Positions 50,978 to 64,000 of a DNA stretch of 64,000 nucleotides are shown here, piece after piece. The DNA lies in assembly GCA_013365365.1 (NCBI GenBank), contig JABVXU010000106.1:1-64000 (forward strand), written 5' to 3'. The notes beneath the pieces are model-generated. The model worked only from the letters and a program-made list of their open reading frames with translations, did no database searches and had not been told where the DNA came from. The stretch is from Cruorifilaria tuberocauda (Eukaryota > Nematoda > Chromadorea > Rhabditida > Onchocercidae). Position numbers and translations under genes: made by a program. How positions within the stretch are numbered: position 1 is the stretch's first letter; each line of letters begins with the position of its first letter.

Positions 50978-53900
50978 ATGTATCGTAATGAAACCCTTCA
51001 GTTGGAAGGTGATTCAATATGGGGTCGGATAACGTTATTACTTAGTTCACTGTTAGGTCGGCCATGCACAGGTTTGGAACGCGCTCAATTCTACGAGTAT
51101 ATATTATTGAAATCACTTGAAAAACAAGAAAAGGTAAATTTTTGTCTTTGAAATTCAATCAAGATAATATAAAATTACAAGTTCTGCAATTTAATGAAGT
51201 ATATGGAAAAGTTCAATAGCGCTGAGATATAATTAGGTTAAAAGCATGAGATAGTACACCTGGAACTAAAGTTTTTGTCGATTTTCAATTACTTTCTCTT
51301 TTGAATTTTATCATATAACGCTTTTTCGTATGAAATCTATTGAAATCTTCACGCTATTGTCATTTTCTTATTGTTACATATTTTTATATATATGGATTTC
51401 AGGAAATTGCTCTTCAGTCTATGATCGATAAGATGGTTGTTTTACTTAACAAAAAAGATGATGGTTACCAGGGCAAGAAATTTGTTTCATTCACACGTAT
51501 GTCCTATTACTATCTTGGAGATTAGCCATTAAGTGGTTAAGTGTTTGATTAAGCAGCACAGTCAAATTTTCTTTGATGAAGGTTACCGAACGCCAAAATG
51601 GTCTCGCTAAGGTAATCTACGGGATCTACTTTCTATTATAACACTAATTTTGGTAATTTAGGAACTATCAGTTCGTTATTCAGTATGATTAATCTTTCTA
51701 TAATTGTTACTAACTGTACAGTAGGACTGAACAGAACTGCTTTAAGGTAAGCTTCGTAAAACAACTGATTCAAGTGAGGAAATAATATGTTTCCTACTAC
51801 TTCTGTCAAATATTGGTGATAATTACGTTGATAAAAGTCAGATCGAGACTTCGGTTTGTTGTCCCGGCTTCGAAATACTTAATATCTGGAAACAGACCGT
51901 CAATAACCATCTTTCGGCTTCAATTGTAAGTGATTGATTTTGTACTGCATTCTTTCAAATTGAGTTCATTTATGATATTATAAGAATTATAAGAATTATT
52001 ATAAGCACACTGTATTGACAATAAACTTATACTGGCATCATTATAACTGTTGTTTTTTTAAATATAATTTTAACAATTACAGTCATGTTTTAACTGCACA
52101 GACTTCTGTTCCATTTTATCGATATTTTCTGAATCCATTTAGATCTCAGAAAATCATGAAGTAATCTCGAGAAGACCTCTTACTGATCGCACAAATTTAT
52201 CATTTACTGTTTACCAGGTAAGTTGATTAGAAAGTTTGGTTTTCAACTTATTCCATTTTTCATTTTTCGCTTCGACTTTTAAATTAAGAATTTTTAAATA
52301 AATAATGAAATATTCACGTTCAGTCGCCTTCCGAAAATAGCAAAGAGATCCTGATTCAACATCAACCATGTTGCAGTGGCGGAGAAACATCAAACATTGG
52401 TATTATCAGCTTCAATCTGTATCATAAAATAAAATGCTTGTTATAGTTTCTTTTTAATCTCTTCAGAAACAAAAGAAATCAGAAATTGAATTGTTGCTTA
52501 AATCTATTAGTATTCTTTATAATTTTTTTGTTAACAAACGGTTTTTCATCGTAGCAGTTTGTCTACTGTTGTTAAAACATAAATATAATAAAACGATTGA
52601 AAAAGTTCTGCAATTATAAGCATTTAGATATAAATCTTTCGAAAAGCTGTGAGAATTATGAAAAGATTCGACGTAACATCATTGATGAAAGAGGGCGTAT
52701 ACATCCGCGAGCATGTGATCCAGAACTGCGCAGCTTATGTAAATTAAGAATTGGAGATGTGTTTTATATAGTTAGTAATTTGTAAATTATATGTTGCTTC
52801 TGGACTTCTAAAATTTTTAAATTTATTGTAACAGTAAGTTCCAGAGTGATTTTCCTTGATTTTTACCGAAAGAGCTTAAAGTGAATAGAATCATAACCCT
52901 TGAAAGTTTAGAGTAAAAACCTAATCATTAGAAGGAGGGAAACATTAATGAGTTCGTAATTTTTATTTTATTATAGATTTCGTGGCATGAATATCTCAGA
53001 TGTTTAGCACACTTATTAGCGGGTGAGGAATCAATTTTATTTCGCAGAAGTGCTGTAAGTGACATCTTAAATCTTTCAAAATATCTGAATTATCTAACAT
53101 TGAGCTCCTACCATTTGTTTGTGATTTAAGCATAATTAATTATATTTGCTTCAATAAAAAAAGGATATTTATATACTTATTGAAAAGTTACTTTTTCAGC
53201 GTTGATTAGGATACTATTTTGCTTCACTCCTTCAGATTCCTTCTTCCATGATAAGATTTTTTTTCATGTTTTCTTATGAAATAACGGAATTCAGTACTTT
53301 TTCTTCAGGATGGCTTTTTTAGTATCTCTAAGAAAAATAAAATATTTTTGGAATTGGAAGATGTCAATTTGTTGCCACGATTGGCATTACCATTTCTGAA
53401 GTTTGCTAACAGGTTACTCTGCAACTCTGTTCATTTTAATTTTCAAATGTTAAGCATTTATCTTAAGCATCTATTTTTTGTCATTAAGATAACTGATCTG
53501 ACAACTTCCCTTCTTTACTTGGTTTTTTTTAAATGATGATTAGGAATGTGATAGGGGAAAGAGGCAGAATACCGGAATATGTGCAAATTGGACTTCCTGA
53601 GACAGGAATTGAGTAATGGCTCCACTGAATAATTAACAACTTTTGAAAATGTCTAAATATTTTGTTTGTTGTTGAAAATATTTTTGACCGATAATTCTTT
53701 TTAGGTTATTTCGCTTGAAACGATTCCTTCGTAGTTCTGATTTTGTAGCAGATTCGTCAGAATTAGATTATAAAATTTGCGAAAATACAACGAAAGCATT
53801 GTTGGTTGTGAAATCACGTGCTTTAGAACAATTGTGGAAATTCGGGTTGGAGTTTAACATCAATTTAAACAGAGCTAATTTCTATAAAACTATAAATAAC

Positions 53901-56900
53901 TTTGAATTTCATTTAACATATTTTTCTGTTAAATTATATTTGTCTGCAGATCTGTCATGCTTGATTGGCGGGAATGGGGAAACGATTTCAGTCCATTCGA
54001 TGTTAATTTGTGAATTTATTTTTGCCTTATAAGTCCTATTTTTTACTGGTCCTTTTCATTTAGTGATGAAATCACGCACTGTATCGATGGCAAAGAGGAA
54101 TGTGCCAGCGAAAATATTAGAAAATTATTGCGAGAACTTCTTGATATGTGTAGCATTTTCAATCATTTTGTCGATATAGTTCTCCATATCCAAACTACTG
54201 GTGTGCGGGATGTATGTTCTTAATTTAAATTTCTATTCAAAATCGGTTGAATTTCATTATATTATCAAAAGATGATTACATCTTCCTCTTCCTTCATCTT
54301 CATTTACGCTCTCTTTTGATGTTATTCATCTTAAATGTCAAAAGTCCCATTTCCAACCATTTACTTTCTTTTTGGAAGCTTGAAGTTAAAAACATGGTAT
54401 CTCAATGTTTGTGTTCTAATATGTTAAAACATACAAGTTTTATGAAAATCTATTCAACGAATTAGACGATTCATTTGAATTTTACAGGCAATTGCATTGT
54501 TAGACATTTTTTATACCGTGAAAATTACAAAAGGACGAATGGTGCCAGCTGTTAAGGAATTTTGTGATGATATCCTTGTCGCGCTTCTCCGACACTTTGC
54601 TGAGTAAGTGGTTTGTGATTTCATTTTTCAAAGAAAATACAGTTTTTTCCAAAAATTTATTACACTGGGAATCACATAAATTTTATAAGTAATTGTACAC
54701 ACTTAAAAAAATTTTTTTAAGCTATTAAAGGATAATAGTTTTGAATTTTTGTACGTTCTTTATTGATTTTGTATTTTGAAAACTTTCTAGATGCATCCTG
54801 TTTTGGCTGGCGAAAGGCGAAGTGAATCCACTCGACGGCGTTTTTTCTTTTTCAGAAACCGATACTGAAATACTGCAATGGACAGGTATATTAGATTTGG
54901 TATTTTTTTGAATTGTCGATTTGCTTAATTTTGTGAAGTAATTCCTATTTTAGAGCACTTTAATTACATGACAATGATTATTTAATATTTGAATGCTTAA
55001 GATTGCACTATCTCCTTATTTCAGTTTCTGGAGAAAGGAAATCTATTGGCCTAGAAGCACCAATGCTTATTGCAAAAAATTTTATCGATGTATGGCTTTC
55101 TGAGGGAAAATTCCGAAAATTAGTATTAGCTTGGCCAAATTTGAAGCAGCTGACTTCTGAAGAATCGAACTGTGTTACCGTTGTCAGTTCTTCCTTCATA
55201 AAGAATAACATAATTAAATGATTTACATGCTTAAATAGCTGATTTTTTAATGTAGGTTGTATTCTGTTCAATTCTAGAATGTCGAAAGTCGAAAGGGAAG
55301 GGAAGAGGAGAAACAATTGTTAGAATCTTCCTCTACTATTTGATCGAACTGGTTGTACCCAATGTTCTTAAAATTTAAAAGTATGAATGAAAAACTTGCA
55401 TAGAGAAAAATTATTATTTTCAGAATGAATTAATAAATGAATTGTCAGAAGACGAGATTCGAAAAGCTTTAAGCTCAGATTTATTGGGTGCAGTAGGATC
55501 ATTTTTGGACTTCCACTTTCAGTAAGTTGTATATAAAGAACACAAATTGTAGCAATGTTTATATTAGTAGCAAGTGAACTAAACGGAACACTGTTTGAAT
55601 CCGAGATTTTTCGCATAAGATTGCACTACAGTAGCTGCACTCAATGAGTAAATGACGAGGATGATATTGCGGTTTGGTTAATTCTAGGGAGAACTTTATA
55701 GAAAAAAGTTGTTCTACATAAAGATTTTTCAAAATTTGCTCGACAAATGTTCAATAATTTTTTAATTGTTTAATTTGCTTTGTTTAGAAAAATTTATCTT
55801 TCTCAGCATGCTATATCTACACGATGTTGTATAATAGATAACTTTAAACATACTGTGGAGCTTCTTCGAGACGTCTATTTATGCGATGATGAATATATAA
55901 CAGAAATCTTCGTGAGGTTATACAGCATATCTTTTCTATTGCGTAAATTTGATGCATTATTTCAGTATAGTATAAACCTTTGTAGTATAAGCTACAATGC
56001 TAAATTTGACACTTTCCTTTATAAATTTCAGTCTTTTATTAAGCGAAGAAAATGCTTCGGATTTGGATTCCGAACCCGGGACTTATCAGAATTTTCGACT
56101 AGATGAAGTAATGGATTATCTTCTAACTAAGAATTATTCTTCAACACTCATTCATGGATTTTCACAATTAACAAGTAAATTATGTTGCTTTAAAGCAAAG
56201 CGATTTATTGGACTGGAACAGCATGAACTGGTATCCAGTTCAGTATGTCCGTTTAGTCGCTATATTTCGTCATTTTCTCAATAATTTTACTTCGCTTCAC
56301 CATGTTTTGGTCTTCAGATATTTGTGTAGCTTTATTTATTCATTTATTAAGGCTCATTCGATGAAGATGATCTGAAAGTACGTTATAAAGCACCATTCCC
56401 ATTAAATATCATTTTTACCCCTTCAATTTTACTAAATTACGAGCATATTTGGAATTTATTACTGAGAATTACAGCGGAATGTGAAGCTTTGGAGGTTAAT
56501 TTTTTATCTTCGAATCGTTTTGAAATTTTGAAAAGCTAAAATTTTTGAATACAAATAGTAGACGATTACTACTACCGTGCAGATAGCACTAATCATTTGT
56601 CGCTTTTGTTAACACGAAGCAAAGCGTGAACGTGTTCAAATCGTTTTTACAGTTTTAATGAAGGCTCGTTAAAGTTTCATTAAATGGAGTACAAGGCTTT
56701 GCAGAAAATGATGGTCCAGAAAGCTTGTGTTTATAGTACCGCCCTGATGCAAATGCGAATGTGGAATTTTGTTCGAGCCATGCGTTGTTTTTTTTACGAA
56801 CAGATAAGACATATAAGTGCGATCGAATATCAGGTTCCATTTGATACCTTCTAATTTATTTACTGTAATTATAACACGGAAATTAGAAGAAATAATAATA

Positions 56901-58070
56901 TATTGCAAACAATATATTTATTTGCGTAATAAGTATTGATATTAAGAAAGATTTGGATTCGATAAGGACAATTGGCGAAGCTTTTCAACTGCATAGGTAA
57001 GAGTAATTTTGCTTTGTCGTTTTTCTTATGGACTAAAATCATCAAACTGATCACTTTGAATTAGAATTTTATATTATGACTCAGAATTTTCCTTATTCTC
57101 AAACTATTTTTAAAATATCTTAATCTTAAGGTAAAATTTCAATTATAAAAATAATGAGATACAAGAATTATTAGAAATGTATTTAAATATATATCATGCT
57201 TTTATCAGCTCGTCTGCATGCGAGTTTTTAGACGATTTGTGAAAAAATTATATCGGCATTGTCTTTTGGATCGGAAACACGTTAAGTTGTGGAATGTGTT
57301 GGATGAATGCTTGATACTAATTACCAAATATCGCCGTTGCAGTGCAGAATCATTTAATATACTGAGATTGTTTAAAATTTTCGATGAATTTCACAGTAAC
57401 GTAGATTTGTTTTGCAATGGTAAGAAATATCTTTTTTGTTCATCTCTATCTTATTAAATAACTGACCAGTAAAATTCTCCGGTATCTTATTAATTTAAAA
57501 TAATTTTTTTTAATATTTAAATGACATTTTATTTATTATTCAAATGTTTAAGTAAACTAAGAAGTATATGAAACGAAGGTTATAAATTTCACAAGTGACA
57601 TTATATTACTCGAAGTTCGACCATTTGTCACTTTATCAATTATTGTATTTATTTTGCATTGTTGTGAACTGTTATTTGATATCATAAAATTTTTTGACTT
57701 GAAATAATCTAGTATTTACGCAAATTAATATGAACATAAAGTAAATCTGATAATCAGGAGCATGTTTTAAATGTTTTTGATAAATAAAAATTGTAACTAA
57801 ATTGCGATAGATACTAGGCCATTCTTACTGACTAGCTATTTTTAATTTTAGTTTTTAAGGAGATGAAAAGAAAAGTGAAATGGTGATTCCTATCGTAGAT
57901 AATCTCCTAAATTTATTCTGTTTCCAGCGGTGAGAAGAACATCAGTTGGAGCTAATTATTGGCTTTCTAATTTATTGCTACTGGCTGATTTTTCCGGAAT
58001 TTATACTGATTTCCATGATAGTTACTCATTGAATTCAAATCTGGCAGCATTAAGTCCTCGAGAATATTGA
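50978..58070 (+). CDS. Gamma-tubulin complex component, GCP5-like
   Basis: Twenty-four exons: 50978-51133, 51403-51496, 51747-51925, 52143-52217, 52324-52399, 52483-52550, 52621-52770, 52977-53054, 53309-53412, 53544-53612, 53705-53851, 53950-54009, 54064-54211, 54488-54603, 54791-54885, 55025-55182, 55424-55521, 55788-55916, 56032-56174, 56352-56494, 56705-56833, 56947-56996, 57232-57419, 57928-58070 (931 residues). GCP proteins bind gamma-tubulin and build the ring that nucleates microtubules. The GRIP2 region is clear: VRYKAPFPLNIIFTPSILL, then MRMWNFVRAMRCFFYEQI and a KDLDSI...LHRRFVKKLYRHCLL stretch that matches human GCP5 in spacing. ILFWLAKGEVNPLDG resembles the GRIP1 signature. Exons before 52621 and some donors (53851 or 53845; 55182 or 55170) are less certain. 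Confidence 0.85.
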
Positions 58071-60002
58071 TAAAATTGGATTCGGATGTTAATTTGGCAT
58101 GTGAAATGCTCTATATATGATATTTATATATATGTTTTTTTAATTTAAAATTTTCATTGTTATAGAATGCATCATGGCTATGTATGTCAAAACTTATGAA
58201 CTCAATATAAATTTTTTTTTTAAGATTGTAATTGATACCGTCTTTGTTGCGTGAAAGTCATCATTTGCTCAGTCTAGCTTTTTCTGAATTCTAAAGAATG
58301 TTGAATGAGGAATCTTATTCTCTTTATTCTTTCACACTATGCCTTCCACCTTCAGCCGGATTTGACGTGTTAGGTTCATTTTTGAACGTTTTTAATAATT
58401 GATTTTGAATTACTATCATATAATTACTAATTTCGCAAATAATGTTATTAGACTGATTATAAGCAATAATTATTTAATTGTTAGGTTAGAATAGCATAAA
58501 GTTCTAGAATTTCAATTCATTAATTTTAGTTGTCATCATCATATAAAGATGTCAAGTTAAGCAGATCTTTCATCTGCTAAAATAGTTCTTCACATGTTGT
58601 ATATATGATGCTTTCCCTTTTTCATCGTGCCTTATCTTTAAAAGCTATAAATTGCATGATATGCGCAATTTAGTGAATTCCGAAGTCGGCTATATTTATT
58701 TCAGTGTAATTGACTTGTGCCTATTTGTCTCTGTAGTCTCTTCCTTTTTATTCACTGCTCTAATGCAAGCTTCTCACTTCATTAAGATATTTCAAATAAT
58801 GGAATTTAATTTTGTGAAACCAAAATAAGAGAGATTACTTGGAAATTGCACGGAATGAAATTTATTATTCAGTCTCTTATAGATGAAATGGGTACTCCCA
58901 CTTCCCGAACTGCGTTATTTTTATTTTCTTGATGAGCATTCCCATCAATAATAGAGAGAGAGAAGAAAATCTTTCAATATTGCTACAGAAATTATCAGAA
59001 TGGACAAATGATAATGATCAGGCAGGAAAAGGAAAAAAGATAAGTTTACAGATTGTGGACTAAACAACAAGGTAGTTTATCTATTTGTTGCACCTAAAGT
59101 TGGGGAACTTCAGATTCATACTGATTCAAATCTGAAAGTTGTTGAATAGAATCGCTACAAAATATGATATTATTAGAGTCACATCATTTAAAACAACAAA
59201 GACTACTGATATTCTGCATAATTTATCTTTGCTAATAATGTAGTATGAGAAATAAAATTACTAATCGGACTGATATTAAGTAATCAAGAAAGGGGAGGGC
59301 ATAATGCTCGTATCTGACGTATTTCAACCAGGAATTGTTCATTGAGCGCATTAAAGGGCAGGATGGTGTTCGTGAAATTTCTAATTCTATTAATTTAATG
59401 AATTTAACACATGATGCTTTTTTGTAATACCAATAATATATCCATTAATTCTTTGCACTGATGGCATTTTCACTTTTTATGGAATAATGCCAACCTCTCT
59501 TCCTTTGCACTTGTGATAAATACTATGATACTCGACGAGAGCCATGAGAAGAGAGAGAGTATGATAAGTATCGATGGTAAATAGTTTTTACGAAACTAAT
59601 TCTAATTCATTCTTGATGATTTTGATGATCAAGTTTTCAGGTAACTAAATCATTATTAATAATATAACATTTGGATTGATAGAGGAAGTAGTAGCAGAGA
59701 ACGTGAAAATCTTTCACTATTGATGGAGTGACGATGTTTTCTTCGTATTTATTATAACCGTACCGTTACTAGGTTAATTATGAAAGCAGGAGTAGATTTC
59801 ATTTTTTGTACGATTTCAAAAAGATTGTAGAAATTATTTTATCGCTTAGATGAATAAAACAAACAAATAAAGCATTTTTGCAACAATTTATCAGAAATAA
59901 TGCATGAGAAAGATAGATAAATCTGCATGATTTAAAATGCACAATCAACGAGCGTTTTTAAATATTTCGAAATCTCAAACGCATTATTTGTTATCGTTAT
60001 TG
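58071..60002. other. Gap between convergent GCP and Ly6-like genes
   Basis: No coding sequence is supported on either strand. It should contain both 3' UTRs. Short GAGAGA runs occur near 58952 and 59550. Confidence 0.55.
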
Positions 60003-63000
60003 TCATGACAAATGTGATAGAGTGAATGAAAATGTAACAGCAACAACAACAACAATAATGAAAATTAATTTGAAACTTAACAATGATAAACGATTTGCAT
60101 GATTGCAGTAATCAATATCATAACATATGCAATGTTCACTATCACCGGACAATGAAATACGACAACCGGATGGTTCGAGTTGATAGGTTCTGAAAAAAAC
60201 TTCCAATCAATAATTGATAAAATATAGCTTAAGCAATAAAAAATTTGACTAATTTCAAAATTTAATGTTTAACAATTAATTTATTCACTTGTAAACATTT
60301 TTGTTGAATAATAATCAACAAGAAATGTTAATGTACACTCTTTTTTTTCCTGATAAGGATTTGATTTAGAAAAAAAATATGAAGCAGATTAAGTGATAAA
60401 AAAGATCTAAGGAAATTTGAATGAAAGGATAAAAATAAAATGTTTTTTCAAAACAATTTATTATTGCTCAAATTAGATGACTGATTTTATCAGTAATATT
60501 GAAATTTGATAAAATAACATCAATTGATAAGTTTTCAAAGTAAAGTAATTAGGCTTACCTTGTTGCATACGGCAAACACGTCAAGGCAACAGCGTGAATA
60601 TGTTCAGTATTATAACTTTTCATACGTATACAACCAATTCCAGTACACTCGTTACAACTATGAGTTTGTAAGCAATCAGCGCCATCGTAACAAACTAAAC
60701 ATTCTAAAATTTTCTCATCTTTTTTTTTGTCCTTGTAAATTAAATTTAGAAATTACTTTTAAATCATTTAATTTTAGCTTTTAGTAATAATTTCATTTTG
60801 AAAATTTGTAGGTTTAATTTATCTTAATTTCATTTTTTATGAGAACTTAATAATAAACTCATCATCTGTTCCTTGTTTGTTCTTAAAGTAATGATTTTAT
60901 AAAGAGAACAGACTTCTGTCGTATGAACTTCTAAGATAAGAATATCATTTATCTTGAAAGTTTTGTTCCATATAAAATATCTTCAAAATAAAGTACATGG
61001 AATTCTTGCTATTTTCTATATTTTTCATTACTTCCAGGATTAATTCTCGCCTTACTTACGTCAGTATACGTGAACAAAGTTATTTATGGTGCATGTGCAT
61101 GTGCACCTCTGATTGCACATTTTTTATCACTGCACAGAATAGTTGCTAGAAATAAAATTACCTTCAAGTATCAATTTTTTATCATCTCACTAACAGTTAC
61201 AATGATAAGAAATATGTTCCAATCTACCTTTCATCCTTCCTACCTTCAACTTTAACCTATCTAGAGTAGAGGTTAGATGTTAAATTGATGATAATCCTGC
61301 AAACATACTACTGTAAATAGCTAACCCCTAAACTTTTTGAACTGTTCACCTCTTTTCCTTAGGAACGTAAATTGAATAAGAGCATAATGAAATTCACTTT
61401 TAATTGGAGAGATCGGAATAATTCTATTAAATTATTAGATTGAAGATTCAAGGTAGAAGTTTAAATTTTACTTAATAACTTGCCCAGTAATGGCTAAAAT
61501 TGGTTAAATGCTACTGATACTGATAATGAAAATGTTATCACTTTAATCTCCTTGCATGCTTTTATTCCTTTTCTCTTTTTTTTCAGGAAGAAAACTGAAA
61601 GAAGAAAATTAATTAACTATGCCAAAATAAACTGAATAAACTCTACGTAGGCTTAGAAGCTTAAAAGCTAAGTGACAGCAAATTTATTATTCATTGCTTA
61701 CAACAAAGTTTAACTGATTCCATGCGTATCAAATTCTGTTTTCAGCTAATTCGTTTATGTTTACTTTTTTTATCATTTAAGTTATCAGTCGAGCTTTTCA
61801 TTCAATCATCTTATCTGTTTCTGATTTACGCTAAATGATAAGGAAAATATGACTGTATGAAATAAATATATATTTACTCCTTTGAAAGAGTTTGATACAT
61901 TCCGAGGGAAATTGCTATCGCAATCAATAAATTAATTTGAATCAAAATTGAAAAACGAATTAATTCATAAAAATTTTCTTTTTTAATGTCATCAATTCAT
62001 TCAATTCTACTTATTATCAAATAATATTTTCACACTTTACTTCCCATACAATAATATTGATTGAAAGTGCTTGAAAGTAGAAAAGTTTTCTTTCTTAAAT
62101 GCATTTTAAATGAGTATGGTGACATTAAATCATGGGATATCCAAAAGTTTACGTGAATAATCAGTTGTGGGAATTCTTTAAATGATTAAGATTTCTTCAT
62201 ACTTTTCCATGTTTTAATTAAATTGAACAAAATATAATTGAGTATGAAAAGATAGAAGATAAACGTAATGATAATAATAATTTTTCTTGTGTAATATAGA
62301 AATCATGTAAGTTATCAAGCTAATAATAATGTAAATTAGCTTGATAACTTATCATGATAAGAGAATGATATGTTAACGTAATTAATTAAAAATTTCTCAT
62401 TCTTTGTTATATTATAGCTTCGATTGTTTAATAAACAAAAAATTGGAAATAGGTTGAATAATTGAGAGATAGCTTAGGTAAGTAAAACTAGTAAAGCTAT
62501 AAAATATTGCCATTTGCAATCAAAAGTTGACACTTTTTCCACAGTAAAAGTAAAGTAAATATTGATGACTAAGGGCACTGATAAGAGGGTGATAAAAGCA
62601 GAATGATAAAATAGGATGAGGATGATAACAGGATGATAAAAACCTGAAACTTTTTGATTATTCAAAAACTTTTAAAATAATAATTTAGGCAGCTTAATTT
62701 CTAGCTAGTAAACTAAAAAGAAATATTTCTGAAAAAAATATGATTGAAATTAGAATATGAAGAATTGAAAATTACGCAATTCATCTCTAATTAGTTTATT
62801 AGTTAAATGGTAAATACCATATTTATTGCATTAGTGTTGCTATAACAACAAACAATATGTTGCGATTAATTTTTGACAATATAATTATAATAACAATGTT
62901 TGTTTACTTGCATTTATTGTATTAGCACTACCATAACAATAAAAACAATAGTACGAATAATGGTATGAAAATATTTTTTACACTTTCAAAATTAAAATTA

Positions 63001-63911
63001 AATAAGTTATAATTAACATTTAATTATTAGCGGAAAATGTATTCTTGTCAGTTACTTTATTTGTAATTAAAACTTTGATATATTATATATCGATGAGTGA
63101 TAAAATAAAAGTATAACTTAAAAGTAATTATTTCCGGAAAAAACTTCTCGCCAGAAACTGTGTATAAGTAAAGTTTCAAAGTTGCATTTATTCATAAAAA
63201 TGTCAGATCAGAAAATTTATCGAAAATTATTGCCCTGCAAATAAGAGTTTAGCTAATTAGCCGAATAACACAGAATGTGAGAGGGAATTTCCGGATGCAT
63301 TTTTTCTTCCGGAGAAATCTAATAGCGTGTATTGGAGGATTCATAGCATCTAGTTCATGTGTAAAGCTAAATTAAGAATAAACACAAATATAAATCCTAA
63401 TTAATTCTGGGAGAAAAAATTTCAATTAGAATGATAAATAAACTCTAAACTTAAATACTGTATAAATTAATGAAAAATCGTGTTTCAAAACTGAAAACTA
63501 AGAAATTAATTACTTTTGTATGTCAATCTAAGAGTATACTATTGATTGTATGTTATGCAAAGTAATTAAATAAGTAATAATTGTTTTTACAAAAAAAGGA
63601 ATTCGAATTTTCTGATATTTTATTAATTAATTTTAGATTTTAAAATATAATCTCATATTGTTTAAATGTTTAAATTCAATTAGCTAATTTAATTTAATAA
63701 AGAGTTTAATTGGAATTTCATTATATATAATAAACTTACCAACTTTTACTGATTGAATGATAAGCAGAAATACGACAATAAAGATCTTATTGTTTGGGCA
63801 ATTCTTATTGGCATTGATAATTGTTGATGAGGATGATAATTGTAGCATTGAATGCTGCTCATCGTTTAGTATCACGTCTATACGACCTATTTCAAGGATT
63901 GACCGATCCAT
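60003..63911 (-). CDS. Small Ly6/ET-module-like cell-surface protein
   Basis: Three minus-strand exons: 63911-63740, 60703-60559, 60189-60003 (167 residues). The first exon ends in a hydrophobic signal segment (FIVVFLLIIQSVKV). The mature part starts ECLVCYDGADC and contains about ten cysteines spaced as in short secreted three-finger or ET-module domains, ending CICYDIDYCNHAN with the CN pair typical of Ly6-type proteins. The C-terminus is a hydrophobic stretch (LIFIIVVVVAVTF) followed by a few polar residues, as for a GPI-anchor signal or a single membrane pass. Such proteins are common on nematode cells and cuticle; the ligand is unknown. Translation may start at 63911 or at the internal Met about 21 residues later, which gives a more usual signal peptide. 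The first intron is 3.0 kb. Confidence 0.8.
60704..63739. other. Long first intron of the Ly6-like gene
   Basis: No exon was found inside on either strand. It contains the hairpin at 62309, and two diverged copies of CATTTATTGYATTAG followed by CATAACAAT-like sequence (about 62819 and 62911). Confidence 0.5.
62309..62350. repeat. 16 bp perfect inverted repeat (hairpin)
   Basis: AAGTTATCAAGCTAAT and its exact reverse complement ATTAGCTTGATAACTT flank a 10-base loop, inside the first intron of the Ly6-like gene. The outer flanks ATCATG and ATCATGAT extend the symmetry with a small bulge. It could be a short transposon-derived palindrome or a structured RNA. Confidence 0.85.
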
Positions 63912-64000
63912 CCATACATATTTATGGTCTCTCTGTCTTACTCGTTGTGATAACTCTCGAAGCCTAAATTAACTGCCTTTTCTTGTTATCGGCTTTGGCC

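Noticed and set aside
53544..53612. Apparent in-frame stop in the GCP exon, suggesting a pseudogene
   Set aside because: A GTAATG donor starts one base before the stop reading, giving a phase-2 junction to 53705 that restores the frame.

Overview
The window reads as nuclear DNA of a parasitic nematode, most likely a filarial worm (Brugia/Onchocerca/Loa type). The evidence is about 70% A+T, many short GT-AG introns with T-rich TTTCAG acceptors, acceptor-like sites a few bases upstream of start codons with no convincing upstream exon (as expected for spliced-leader trans-splicing), worm gene families (innexin, worm-type CK1/TTBK kinase) and abundant GA/TC microsatellites. No bacterial, phage, transposase or rRNA sequence was recognised. 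The supplied open reading frames are mostly exon pieces, so the genes below were rebuilt by hand from reading frame, splice sites, intron phase and family similarity. In every model the exon lengths sum to a whole number of codons.

Layout: 1-8900, AT-rich and gene-poor, with a 41-42 bp tandem repeat. 8934-13618 (+), rme-1, an EHD-family endocytic recycling ATPase with two alternative N-termini. 16132-23899 (+), an innexin gap-junction gene with two equal-length alternative first exons 4.7 kb apart. 27318-32541 (+), serine palmitoyltransferase subunit 2. 33816-35505 (-), GINS subunit SLD5. 36930-43954 (-), swsn-1, the SMARCC/BAF155-type SWI/SNF core subunit. 45389-48712 (+), a worm CK1/TTBK-type kinase. 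49006-50412 (-), a small acidic coiled-coil protein. 50978-58070 (+), a gamma-tubulin complex component most like GCP5. 60003-63911 (-), a small Ly6/ET-module-like secreted, probably GPI-anchored protein.

The genes are mostly unrelated housekeeping or cell-biology functions: membrane recycling, gap junctions, sphingolipid synthesis, DNA replication initiation, chromatin remodelling, signalling, microtubule nucleation and a cell-surface protein. Two gene pairs share divergent promoter regions (swsn-1/kinase and coiled-coil/GCP). The kinase and coiled-coil genes converge with stops 294 bp apart.

The most unusual signal is in swsn-1. A 69-72 bp unit carrying an intron 3' end (AAATTTTAG|GT) is tandemly repeated about four times. 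Each copy has an acceptor in the same phase and is also readable in frame, so one exon could start at any of four places, or intron-derived sequence is translated. Other points are the paired innexin first exons, the alternative rme-1 start exon, an HRD-to-SRD change in the kinase, a GC-AG intron, a GCP5-like gene in a nematode, and a frame-preserving candidate cassette exon in the SPT2 gene.
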